Assembly (NCBI RefSeq): GCF_001580045.1
Contig: NZ_LSZP01000060.1
Location: forward strand, 1-64,000
Reading direction: 5' to 3'
Length of the DNA stretch: 64,000 nt
Source of the DNA: Cephaloticoccus capnophilus
Lineage (GTDB): Bacteria; Verrucomicrobiota; Verrucomicrobiia; Opitutales; Opitutaceae
Positions 35,932-44,304 of this stretch are shown here, in pieces. The first letter of the stretch is position 1, and every line of letters begins with the position of its first letter. The notes below the pieces were generated by a model. It ran no database searches. It was not told the origin of the DNA and worked only from the letters and a program-made list of their open reading frames with translations. The translations under genes and the position numbers were made by a program.

Positions 35932-36732
35932 ATGCCTACCACTTCCCCTCCCTCACGCACCACGGTTTTCACAATCGCCAACCAAAAAGGCGGTGTCGGC
36001 AAAACCACCACCGCCGTCAACCTCGCTGCTGCGCTCGCCGCGCAGGAAATCCCCACGCTGTTAATCGACCTCGACCCGCAGGCGAATGCGACCAGTGCGC
36101 TCGGGCTCGAAAAAACCGAAGGCCGCAGCCTCTACGGCCCGCTTCGCGGCGAAGGCGAAGCCGCCGAAATGCTCACGCCGACCGCAATTGACGGGCTCAC
36201 AATCATCCCCTCCGAAGAAGACCTCGCCGCCGCCGAAATCGAGATCGCCCAAAGTGAAAACTACCTCTCGCTGCTGAGCCGCGTGCTCGCGCCCATCCGC
36301 GCGAGTGGCGACTACCGCGCCATCCTCATCGATTGCCCACCCGCGCTCGGCATGCTCTCGATGAACAGCCTCTGCGCCGCCGACTCGCTCCTCATCACGC
36401 TCCAATGCGAATACATGGCCCTCGAAGGCTTGGGGCAAATCCTGCGCAACGTCGAGCGGCTCAAAACCGCCAACATCAACCCCGACCTGCAACTCGGAGG
36501 CATCGTCATGACTATGTTCGACGCGCGCACCAATCTCTCCCGCCAAGTCGTCGAAGAGGTTAAAGCACACCTGCCCGATAAGATTTTCAAAACCCTCATC
36601 CCGCGCAGCGTGCGGCTAAGTGAGGCCCCGAGCTTCGGGCAGACCATCTTCGACTACGACCCGCAAAGCGCAGGCTCGCTGGCTTACCGCGCACTCGGCG
36701 AGGAGGTAATCACCCGCTTCGGCTTGCGCTAA
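35932..36732 (+). CDS. parA: ParA/Soj family ATPase
   Basis: 266 residues. Deviant Walker A NQKGGVGKTTTAVNL (about 18-32), LIDLDPQANATSALG, switch II LIDCPPALGMLSMNSL, and TMFDARTNLSRQVVEEV, all typical of chromosomal ParA/Soj. It should form ATP-dependent dimers on DNA and act with ParB at parS sites. No parB follows. Instead two ABC-2 permease genes come next (85 bp gap). No parS-like TGTTNCACGTGAAACA site was seen nearby. Another role for a ParA-type ATPase, such as positioning, is possible. Confidence 0.9.
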   Translation: MPTTSPPSRTTVFTIANQKGGVGKTTTAVNLAAALAAQEIPTLLIDLDPQANATSALGLEKTEGRSLYGPLRGEGEAAEMLTPTAIDGLTIIPSEEDLAAAEIEIAQSENYLSLLSRVLAPIRASGDYRAILIDCPPALGMLSMNSLCAADSLLITLQCEYMALEGLGQILRNVERLKTANINPDLQLGGIVMTMFDARTNLSRQVVEEVKAHLPDKIFKTLIPRSVRLSEAPSFGQTIFDYDPQSAGSLAYRALGEEVITRFGLR

Positions 36733-36816
36733 GCGAGGACGCCCTTTCCTTCGCGCGCCGCTCCCCTCGCACTCGCCCCACTCGCCAAATCTGATGACCC
36801 GCCGAGCCGCCAACGA

Positions 36817-37641
36817 GTGGCTCGCCCCAAAATACCACTAGTGATCTCCAAATACGCCCAAGTCTTCCTTGTCGGGTTGCAGAGCAATCTCGTCTACCGG
36901 TGGAACTTCCTCCTGCGCGGCGTCTTCTCGCTGTTTCACCTCCTCGGCGTCTTCATCCTTTGGTCAGCGGCGTTTTCGGGAAACGCGACAATCGGCGGCT
37001 TCGATGTGCGGCAGACGATGACCTACTTCATCTCGCTGATCGTCCTCCAGTTCTTTGTCGCTGCCGCGAATGAGGACCACCAAGTCAGCGACGAAATCCG
37101 CAACGGCCTCATCAACCAGTTCCTGCTAAAGCCGATTAGCTACTTCGCCTACCGGTTCACACTCTACCTCGCCGCGCGGCTCGTCTCGGGGTTCCTCGTC
37201 CTCATCCCGCTCGCCGCCGCCTTCCCGCTTTTACGCGACTACATCGTGATGCCCACCGAGCCTTGGCGTTATGTCGCCGCAGTCCCTGCGCTGCTGCTCT
37301 CCGGCCTCATCCAGTTCAGCATCGCGTACTGCTTCGGACTGCTGAGCTTCTGGTTCTTGGAAATCCAAGGCTTTATTATGCTCTCCTACGCGGTCGAAAC
37401 CGTCCTCGGCGGTAACCTCTTCCCGCTCGATTTGATGCCCGCGCCCATATTCAAGGCCGCCCAATACCTCCCCTTTTATTACCAAATGTATTTCCCCGCA
37501 GCGATCCTCACCGGCCGCATCGGGCTAGAAAGCGCCACCAGCGGACTCCTCATTCAGAGCGCTTGGGTCTGCGTGCTTTTCCTTGTCAGTCACTTTTTAT
37601 GGAAACGCGGGCTATGGCTCCATACCGCAGTCGGCGGCTAA
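36817..37641 (+). CDS. ABC-2 family permease (first of a pair)
   Basis: About 274 residues from GTG 36817; GTG 36841 is a shorter alternative. Six predicted membrane segments: NLVYRWNFLLRGVFSLFHLLGVFILW, TMTYFISLIVLQFFVAA, and later LLLSGLIQFSIAYCFGLLSFW and WVCVLFLVSHFLW. The motif RNGLINQFLLKPISYF (a G-x-L-x-x-x-L-x-KP pattern) is typical of the paired ABC-2 permeases that work with a separate ATPase. Its partner is the next gene. The cognate ATPase is not in the window. Confidence 0.82.
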   Translation: MARPKIPLVISKYAQVFLVGLQSNLVYRWNFLLRGVFSLFHLLGVFILWSAAFSGNATIGGFDVRQTMTYFISLIVLQFFVAAANEDHQVSDEIRNGLINQFLLKPISYFAYRFTLYLAARLVSGFLVLIPLAAAFPLLRDYIVMPTEPWRYVAAVPALLLSGLIQFSIAYCFGLLSFWFLEIQGFIMLSYAVETVLGGNLFPLDLMPAPIFKAAQYLPFYYQMYFPAAILTGRIGLESATSGLLIQSAWVCVLFLVSHFLWKRGLWLHTAVGG

Positions 37642-37661
37642 AGTCCCGCCGCGCCCCCACG

Positions 37662-38459
37662 ATGCATAAGCTCAACTATTACCTAAAACTCTGGCTCGCC
37701 AGTGTGCGCTACTCGGTCACGCGCACGCTGATGTTTCGCGCCGACTTCCTGCTTTGGTCCACGGTCGAGCTATTCTGGATGGGGATCAACATACTGCTTG
37801 TCAGCGTCATCTACGCGCACACCGACTCAATCGCCGGATGGAGCAAATACGAGATGCTCCTCCTCCTGGGCACATCGATGCTCGTCCAACGTTTGCTGAT
37901 CGGCTTTTTTTGGGCAAACATCCACGAACTCGGCGACAACATCCGCACCGGCAAGTTCGACTTCTTCCTAGCGCAGCCCGGAAACCTCATGTTCATGGCT
38001 TCGACGCGTAAGCTCGACCTCGACAGTTTAGCCAACTCGGTAGTCGCGATCGCCCTCGTCGCCTACTCCGCTCGCGAACTCGGGCTCTCGCCCTCACTCC
38101 TCGACCTCGCCACCTATGCGTTCCTCGTCGGCTGCGGGCTGGTCATCCACTACAGCTTCATGCTCACCATGGTTTCGTTGAGCTTTTGGATCACCAACGC
38201 GCAAGGACTCGAAGGCAGCTACTTTACGCTCTTCTCGTTTTCGCGAATCCCGCGCGAAGCATTTAGAGGCGTTACGCAACTCGTCTTCGTGTGGACGCTC
38301 CCCGTCGTCATCGTCAGCAACGCCCCCGCACAAACAATCCTCTACGGCTTTAATCCCCAACTCTGCCTCTGGCTCGCAGGCGCAGCGGCCTTCTGGTTCG
38401 CGCTCACCGTCATCGTTTTCCACTGCGGGCTGAAACGTTATTCCAGCGCGAGTTCGTAA
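37662..38459 (+). CDS. ABC-2 family permease (second of a pair)
   Basis: 265 residues from ATG 37662 (MHKLNYYLKLW); the longer in-frame ORF overlaps the previous gene and is not needed. Six membrane segments, with the permease motif RTGKFDFFLAQPGNLMF. It lies 20 bp after the first permease gene and 8 bp before rnc, so it is in the same transcript. Such pairs form heterodimeric exporters for lipids, drugs or polysaccharide. Without the ATPase the direction and substrate cannot be assigned. Confidence 0.82.
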   Translation: MHKLNYYLKLWLASVRYSVTRTLMFRADFLLWSTVELFWMGINILLVSVIYAHTDSIAGWSKYEMLLLLGTSMLVQRLLIGFFWANIHELGDNIRTGKFDFFLAQPGNLMFMASTRKLDLDSLANSVVAIALVAYSARELGLSPSLLDLATYAFLVGCGLVIHYSFMLTMVSLSFWITNAQGLEGSYFTLFSFSRIPREAFRGVTQLVFVWTLPVVIVSNAPAQTILYGFNPQLCLWLAGAAAFWFALTVIVFHCGLKRYSSASS

Positions 38460-38467
38460 GCTACCCC

Positions 38468-39316
38468 ATGAATGCGCCCCACCAGAATCTGACGAGCGGA
38501 CAAGGGCCACTCGCCAATGAAGAGGGCCTGCGCCCCCTACAAAAAAAAATCGGCTACGCCTTCCGCAACTTGCGTCTGCTGGAGCAGGCACTCACGCACC
38601 CGTCTGCGCTAAACGAGCTGCCTCGCCGCCGAGCGGGCAACGACCGCTCGCCCCAAAAAACGGTCTGCGAGCGAGACCGAGACCAAAGCAATCAACGACT
38701 CGAGTTTTTGGGCGACTCCGTCCTCCAACTCATCCTCTCCGAGGCGCTTTACTCGCTCTACCCCGACGACCGCGAAGGCGCCCTCAGCACTAAACGCTTC
38801 GCACTCGTCAAAGGCAGCACGCTAAGCGCACTCGCCCGCGAAATCGCACTCTACGAACACATCCGCGTCGGCCAAAGCGAGCGCACGAACACCGGCACAG
38901 CGAACACCGGAAATCCGACTGGCAGTGACAACACCAGCGCGACGGCCAGCCTGCGCGACTCGATCCTCGAAGACGCTTTTGAAGCCCTCGTCGCCGCCAT
39001 CTACCTCGACTCCGACTTGCCGACTGCGCGTGAAATCGTCCTCCGGCTCTATGGCGACATCGCCCAAAAACTCGCCGCCGCCGCACCCGACACCAACCCC
39101 AAAGGCCGACTCCAGGAACGCGTCCAACCGCGCTACGGAAATGACGCGCTCCACTACGAGGTAATCGCCACCCACGGCGAAGCACACGCCCGCGAGTTTG
39201 AAGTCGCCCTCCGCCTCCGTGATCAGCGGATCGCCACCGGGCGCGGCTCCTCCAAGCAACGCGCTGAAGAAGCCGCCGCCCGCGAAGCACTGGCCCATTG
39301 GACGGACACGGAATGA
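38468..39316 (+). CDS. rnc: ribonuclease III
   Basis: 282 residues. Endonuclease domain: ALTHPSALNE, signature QRLEFLGDSVLQ, and EDAFEALVAAIYLDSD with the catalytic acidic residues. The C-terminal dsRBD (about 205-280) has GNDALHYEVIATHGEAHAREF and GRGSSKQRAEEAAAREAL. It processes rRNA precursors and other duplex RNA. About 20 residues between ALNE and QRLEFLG (RRRAGNDRSPQKTVCERDRD) are extra compared with typical family members. Their DNA contains the GGTC-TGC-GA core of the window's micro-repeats. A second extra segment (SERTNTGTANTGNPTG) precedes the catalytic helix. The stop overlaps the mfd start. Confidence 0.93.
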   Translation: MNAPHQNLTSGQGPLANEEGLRPLQKKIGYAFRNLRLLEQALTHPSALNELPRRRAGNDRSPQKTVCERDRDQSNQRLEFLGDSVLQLILSEALYSLYPDDREGALSTKRFALVKGSTLSALAREIALYEHIRVGQSERTNTGTANTGNPTGSDNTSATASLRDSILEDAFEALVAAIYLDSDLPTAREIVLRLYGDIAQKLAAAAPDTNPKGRLQERVQPRYGNDALHYEVIATHGEAHAREFEVALRLRDQRIATGRGSSKQRAEEAAAREALAHWTDTE

Positions 39317-42300
39317 GCAAGGCCAGGGCCCAAGTCGTCAGCGGTGTCTGTCCACCGGCGCGCGGACTCGCGCTCGCCGAGCTCATCGCCGCGCACCCGG
39401 AGCAAACGCTCTGGCTCGTCGTCGCCCCTGACGCTAAAACCGCCGAACACCTCGCCGAAGACATCCCGTTTTTTCAGAACCTTGGCGAAGCTCGGAGCAC
39501 AAAGACGCGCGCCTCGGCCTGCGACCGCGAGCACGCGCCGAAAAAAAAGCGGGCTGCGCCCCCGCGCCCCATAATAGAGGCGGCGACCTTTCCGGAAGCG
39601 ATGCCGGACACGCGCGACATGCGCGACGCCTTCGCCGCCTCCAGCCAGCGGCTCGCTGTGCTGTCGAAGTTGCGCGAACTCCGTGCGACTGTAGCGGGCG
39701 ACTCCACTCGCCGCCGCTCAGCCCCTCTCGACGCACGCGCTGGCGCACCGCTCGTCGTCCTGTGCACGCTGCCCGCGCTCCTCCAGCCCGTCCCCGCACT
39801 CGAGGCGCTAAGCTCGCGCGAAATCACTCTTCGCACAGGCCAAGCCCAGCCCTTCGCCGGACTTTTAGAGCAACTCCAAGCCCTCGACTACGACTGCGAA
39901 GCGCTCTGCGAAGCCCCCGGCCACTACGCCGTGCGCGGCGGCATTATCGACCTGTATCCCATCACCGCCACGCAGCCCTACCGCGTCGATTTTTTTGGCG
40001 ACGAAATCGAATCCATCCGGCTGCTCGATCCCGTAACGCAGCGCTCCGGCTCGCCCGTCGAGTCGATCACGCTCTCCGCAACCCCCCGTGTAAAACTTGA
40101 TCCCGCTCGTAGCGGACTCGCCGACTACCTGCCCGCCGACCACACGGCACTCGTCTTCATCGAAGCGGCCGAACTCGACGAAGTCTTTAGGCGCGAAACC
40201 ACAAGCGAAGGCGAAGGCCAGGCCGACCCACTCGAAACACTCTCCACCATTCGCGCCAAGGCCGCACTCAGCATCAGCCTCTGCGAAATCGAGCAGGAGA
40301 GTGAGCTTTTCCCGACGCCACCCCATGACGCCGAAGGGCCGGCGCGCCCCTCGCTAGACAAAAGGGTCTGCGACCCACTCGCGCTCCACCGCCGTTATCC
40401 CACCGAGGCCCTCCTCGCCCACGAACGCGTCGCCGCCGAGGCCGATGCGCGCCGCGACTTCCTCGAACAACTCGTCCAGTGGCAACGCGATGGATACGCG
40501 CTCCACTTCGTCGCCTCGCGAGACGGCGAGGCCCAGCGAATGACCGAGATTTTGGAGGAAGAGGGGCTGGCGAAAACACTCCGTGTGCAAACGCATATCG
40601 GCAGCCTTAACGAAGGCTTCCTCTATCGCTCTGGTGCGGACTCCAGCCCGCGCAGATTGGCCTTCGTGACCGAGGTAGAAATCTTTGGCCGGCAGCGCGC
40701 ACGCCGTCCGCGCGCCACCACACAGCAAGTCGCCCAGCGCGCCCAAATCGACCAGCTCCTCGATTTTTCCGAACTCGTCGAAGGCGACTACGTCGTGCAC
40801 CTGCAGCACGGCATCGCGCACTTTCGCGGGCTGGCTACGCTCGACACCGCCCAAGGCCCACGCGAAGTCATTTCCCTAGAGTTCGACGAGCAAGTGACGC
40901 TTCATGTGCCGCTCCAAGAGTCGCACCTTATCAGCCGCTACGTGGGCCTCACCAAAGTGCGCCCGCAGCTCGGGAAAATCGGCAGTGGCCGTTGGGAAAA
41001 AACGCGCAAAGCCGCCGAACGCGCCACCATCGACCTCGCCGCCGAGCTCCTGCGCATCCACGCCGCGCGCGAGGCCCAGCCCGGCTTTGCCTGCCCAGCA
41101 GACACCGATTGGCAAAAGGAGTTTGAAGCCTCCTTCCCCTACACCGAGACCCGCGACCAACTCCGCGCCATCGAGGACACCAAGGCCGACATGGAGCGCA
41201 CTCGCCCGATGGATCGGCTCATTTGCGGCGACGTCGGCTTTGGGAAAACAGAGGTCGCCATCCGCGCCGCATTTAAGGCCGTGCAAGGCGGCCGCCAAGT
41301 CGCGCTCCTCGTCCCCACGACCGTTCTCGCGCAGCAGCACCTCAACACCTTTCGCGAGCGCATGGCCGGCTACCCGATTGTCGTCGAGATGCTCAGCCGC
41401 TTTCGCTCTCGCAAAGATCAACAGGCAATCCTCGCCGCGACCGCCGCCGGACAGGTCGACATCCTCATCGGCACGCACCGGCTGCTCCAAAGTGACGTCG
41501 CCTTTAAATCGCTCGGGCTTCTAATCGTCGACGAGGAGCAACGCTTCGGCGTGAAGCACAAAGAGCGCTTCAAGGCCCTCCGCGCCACGCTCGACGTCCT
41601 CTCCATGAGTGCCACGCCCATCCCGCGCACGCTCTACATGGCACTCACCGGCGCACGCGACTTGAGCGTTATCGAGACCCCGCCCGCCGACCGGCACCCC
41701 ATTCATACGATTGTCAAAACCTATGACGAGAAACTCGTCGCCGAAGCCATCCACCAAGAACTCCGACGCGGCGGCCAAGTTTTCTACCTGCACAACCGCG
41801 TGCAAACCATCGACCTCATCGCAGCGCGTTTGCGCGAGCTCGTGCCCGGCGCGCGCGTCGGCGTCGGGCACGGGCAAATGGAGCCGACCGAGCTCGAACG
41901 CGTGATGACCGACTTCGTCGCGGGCACTTACCAAGTCCTCGTTTGCACGACCATCATCGAGAGCGGCCTCGATATCCCCAACTGTAACACCATCATTATC
42001 GAAAGCGCCGACCGCTTCGGGCTCTCGCAACTCTACCAACTGCGGGGCCGCGTGGGCCGCTTCAAACACCAAGCCTACGCCTACCTCCTCCTCCACCGGC
42101 ACAGCCGCTTGCTCGACATCGCGCGGCAACGACTCGGCGCGATGCGCCAACACAACCAACTCGGCGCAGGCTTCCGCATCGCCATGCGCGACCTGGAACT
42201 GCGCGGCGCGGGCAACCTCCTCGGCTCCCAGCAAAGCGGTCACATCGTCGGCGTAGGCTTCGAGCTTTACTGCCAACTCCTCCGCCAATCCGTCGCCCGA

Positions 42301-42945
42301 CTCAAAGGCGAAGCCCAAGCCGCCGCCATCCGCGCCACCGTGAAACTCGACTTCGTCGTAGTCGGCGACGACCGTGAAACCGCGGAAACGAAAGCTGGCG
42401 ATGACCTGCGGCCGACCCGCCGCACGCAAAACAAAGGACAGTTTGTGTCCGGCTATACCGCGCTCAGAGACGCCGAGCACGCTGCCGCGCCGCCGCTCGC
42501 GCCCATCCGCGCTTGCCTCCCCGCCAACTACATCCCCGAGACACGGCTGCGAATCGACTTTTACCGCCGCCTCGCACTCGCGGGCTCGTCTGCGCAACTC
42601 AAGGAAATCGCCGCCGAGCTACGCGACCGCTTCGGCAAATTCGGCGAGCCGGTAAACGCCCTGCTCACCCTCACGGAAATCCGCATCCGCGCGGAGCAAA
42701 AGGGAATCCTCTCCGTCGAAACCGAAGGCGCGAAATTGAAGTGCTTGCGGGCAAAACCGCTAAATACGCCCAGCGCTCCCCCCGGACGCGCAAGCAACGG
42801 CTCCCCGCCAAATAACCCGGCCAAGCAGCCCTGGGTGCAGCACGGCACGCGGTTTCCACGATTGACCGCTCCCAAGCCCCTCCTACGGTTGCGCGAGATT
42901 CTCATTTTCCTAAACAATTTACCCGACTCGCCGCCCAACTCATGA
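39313..42945 (+). CDS. mfd: transcription-repair coupling factor Mfd
   Basis: 1210 residues from ATG 39313, overlapping the rnc stop (ATGA). An N-terminal UvrB-like part (CEAPGHYAVRGGIIDLYP, VDFFGDEIESIRLLDP) is followed by an RNA-polymerase-binding domain (DYVVHLQHGIAHFRGL). The RecG-like translocase module has Walker A GDVGFGKTEVA (about 640), DEEQRFG, SATPIPRTLYMALTGARDLS and QLRGRVGR. The C-terminal TRCF domain follows. It removes stalled polymerase and recruits UvrA. Residues about 63-97 (ARSTKTRASACDREH and KKKRAAPPRP) and about 345-355 (KRVCDP) look like in-frame repeat insertions. The last 40 residues are Pro-rich and atypical. Confidence 0.95.
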   Translation: MSKARAQVVSGVCPPARGLALAELIAAHPEQTLWLVVAPDAKTAEHLAEDIPFFQNLGEARSTKTRASACDREHAPKKKRAAPPRPIIEAATFPEAMPDTRDMRDAFAASSQRLAVLSKLRELRATVAGDSTRRRSAPLDARAGAPLVVLCTLPALLQPVPALEALSSREITLRTGQAQPFAGLLEQLQALDYDCEALCEAPGHYAVRGGIIDLYPITATQPYRVDFFGDEIESIRLLDPVTQRSGSPVESITLSATPRVKLDPARSGLADYLPADHTALVFIEAAELDEVFRRETTSEGEGQADPLETLSTIRAKAALSISLCEIEQESELFPTPPHDAEGPARPSLDKRVCDPLALHRRYPTEALLAHERVAAEADARRDFLEQLVQWQRDGYALHFVASRDGEAQRMTEILEEEGLAKTLRVQTHIGSLNEGFLYRSGADSSPRRLAFVTEVEIFGRQRARRPRATTQQVAQRAQIDQLLDFSELVEGDYVVHLQHGIAHFRGLATLDTAQGPREVISLEFDEQVTLHVPLQESHLISRYVGLTKVRPQLGKIGSGRWEKTRKAAERATIDLAAELLRIHAAREAQPGFACPADTDWQKEFEASFPYTETRDQLRAIEDTKADMERTRPMDRLICGDVGFGKTEVAIRAAFKAVQGGRQVALLVPTTVLAQQHLNTFRERMAGYPIVVEMLSRFRSRKDQQAILAATAAGQVDILIGTHRLLQSDVAFKSLGLLIVDEEQRFGVKHKERFKALRATLDVLSMSATPIPRTLYMALTGARDLSVIETPPADRHPIHTIVKTYDEKLVAEAIHQELRRGGQVFYLHNRVQTIDLIAARLRELVPGARVGVGHGQMEPTELERVMTDFVAGTYQVLVCTTIIESGLDIPNCNTIIIESADRFGLSQLYQLRGRVGRFKHQAYAYLLLHRHSRLLDIARQRLGAMRQHNQLGAGFRIAMRDLELRGAGNLLGSQQSGHIVGVGFELYCQLLRQSVARLKGEAQAAAIRATVKLDFVVVGDDRETAETKAGDDLRPTRRTQNKGQFVSGYTALRDAEHAAAPPLAPIRACLPANYIPETRLRIDFYRRLALAGSSAQLKEIAAELRDRFGKFGEPVNALLTLTEIRIRAEQKGILSVETEGAKLKCLRAKPLNTPSAPPGRASNGSPPNNPAKQPWVQHGTRFPRLTAPKPLLRLREILIFLNNLPDSPPNS
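40364..40376. repeat. micro-palindrome GGGTC-TGC-GACCC inside mfd
   Basis: Perfect 5-bp stem around TGC, preceded by AAAA. It is read in frame as KRVCDP between the N-terminal and polymerase-binding parts of Mfd. Confidence 0.7.
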
Positions 42946-43940
42946 CCACGTCCCCGCTGCCCCGCGCGCTTCTCGGCTTCGTTTGCTCGCTCCTCCTCGC
43001 GGCGACGAGCGCCCTCCACGCCCAAAACGACAACCTCGACCTACGCTTTGCCAACGGCATCGCGGCAATCGTCGAAGAGAAAGTCATCACCGTCGACGAT
43101 ATCCGCCGCGAAATCGCCCCACTCATCCCCGAAATCCAACGCTCCGCGCGTAACGAAGCCGACTTTACCCGCCGCCTCGAAGAGCTCCAAGACAGCATCA
43201 TCCAAGACCTCATCGACCGCGTCCTCATCATTAAGGAATTTCGCAAAGACGATAAACGGCAGATCCCACCCGGCTTCATCGACCGCCGCATCGCCGATAT
43301 CCAAGCCGAGCAATTCGACAATGATCGCTCCAAGTTCCTCTCCTACCTGCGCACTCGCGGAATCACCATGCGCGAGTATCGCCGCGAGGTAGAGGAAGAC
43401 ATCATCTACGGCTACATGCGCGCCCAACAACGCCGCTCCGAAAGCATTATCAGCCCCGTCCGCATTGAGACTTTTTACGAGGAAAACCAAGACCGCTTTT
43501 ACCAAGAAGACAGCGTCCACCTCCGCCTCATCCAGATAAACCGCGCCCCCGGCGAAACCGAGCCCCAGCACTACAGCCGCGCTAGCGAGATCGTGGCCCG
43601 CTTCCGCGCCGGCGAAAGCTTTGCCGAACTCGCCCGCCAGCACAGCCAAGACTCGCGCCGCACGCGCGGCGGCGATTGGGGCTGGCAAAAACGCTCCGAC
43701 CTAAAGGCCGAATTCAGCGACCCGCTCTTTGAGCTTAAGGAGGGCGAGATCAGTGCCCCCGTGATGACTCCCGAGGGCTGCTTCATCCTCTACGCCGAAG
43801 CGCGCAAATATGCGGGCATCCAGCCAATCGACGAAGTCCGCCCAGAGATTGAGCGCATGCTCCTCCAACAGATGGGCCGCCAAAGCGAAGACCGCTGGCT
43901 CGAACGCCTCCGCCGCAACGGCTACGTAAAGCACTACTAA
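42942..43940 (+). CDS. SurA-like periplasmic chaperone / parvulin PPIase
   Basis: 332 residues. Signal peptide (LLGFVCSLLLAATSALHA, about residues 10-27). A helical SurA N-terminal region follows (GIAAIVEEKVITVDDIRREI, and DSIIQDLIDRVLIIKEF). One parvulin domain lies at about 185-285: VHLRLIQI, AGESFAELARQHSQDSRRTRGGDWGW, and SAPVMTPEGCFILY. It should help fold outer-membrane proteins. Its ATG overlaps the mfd stop (ATGA), so rnc, mfd and this gene are translationally coupled. The large repeat element begins on the first base after its stop codon. Confidence 0.9.
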   Translation: MTTSPLPRALLGFVCSLLLAATSALHAQNDNLDLRFANGIAAIVEEKVITVDDIRREIAPLIPEIQRSARNEADFTRRLEELQDSIIQDLIDRVLIIKEFRKDDKRQIPPGFIDRRIADIQAEQFDNDRSKFLSYLRTRGITMREYRREVEEDIIYGYMRAQQRRSESIISPVRIETFYEENQDRFYQEDSVHLRLIQINRAPGETEPQHYSRASEIVARFRAGESFAELARQHSQDSRRTRGGDWGWQKRSDLKAEFSDPLFELKEGEISAPVMTPEGCFILYAEARKYAGIQPIDEVRPEIERMLLQQMGRQSEDRWLERLRRNGYVKHY

Positions 43941-44303
43941 CTTTTCCCACTGCGCGTGGGGCCCTTTTTCCACTGCGCGTGGGGCGGCGGTCAGTGACCG
44001 CTTCCATTTAATTTGGGATTTCTCATCGCGCTACCGCGCGATCACGAAATCCCAAATTTGAAAGCATTCTCCCTGTCGCGTTGCGATAGGGAGAGCAGTA
44101 AAAGGGAAAGTAGAGTGATAACCCGTTTGGGCGAGGTGGGAAAAATCACCAGTAAACTCCCGCCTCCAAAGTTTGGGTTCCTTTCTACCGAACGCTTGGT
44201 TGCCGTGCGAATGCACGGCGGCCAAGCGTTCGGTAAATGGGTGCAGCGACACGCTGTCGCCCCACGCGTAGTGGAAAAGTGCCTCACGCGTAGTGGGAAA
44301 AAC
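43941..44303. mobile_element. MITE-like repeat element, full copy B (+ orientation)
   Basis: Terminal inverted repeats: TTTTCCACTGCGCGTGGGG on the left (with a tandem extra copy at 43942-43960) and its near-complement on the right (also doubled, 44260-44298). Inside are three hairpins. Hairpin 1 is AATTTGGGATTTC/GAAATCCCAAATT, 44010-44058, with a nested CGCG stem. Hairpin 2 is CTCCCTGTCGC/GCGATAGGGAG, 44069-44093. Hairpin 3 is ACCGAACGCTTGG...CCAAGCGTTCGGT with inner GCCGTGC-GAAT-GCACGGC, 44187-44234. A conserved linker at 44111-44180 contains GAGTGATAACCCGTTTGGGC. The element has no ORF. It starts right after the SurA-like stop and ends one base before the PEP-CTERM stop. Its left CCCAC-TGCGC-GTGGG stem followed by CCCTTTTT could terminate the mfd operon. 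Confidence 0.75.
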
Positions 44304-44304
44304 G

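Noticed and set aside
35932-36732. Plasmid partition locus or replication origin at parA
   Set aside because: No parB, parS-like sites, dnaA boxes or rep gene nearby; recF is also not next to dnaN or gyrB, so no origin is indicated in the window.
41521-42597. 358-codon ORF antisense to mfd
   Set aside because: Shadow of conserved helicase motifs on the other strand; no start signal or family features.
44187-44234. Hairpin 3 of the repeat element as an integron attC site
   Set aside because: Long folded palindrome with GTTCGGT at one end, but the GTTRRRY/RYYYAAC core pattern is not met, and no integrase or cassette genes are present.
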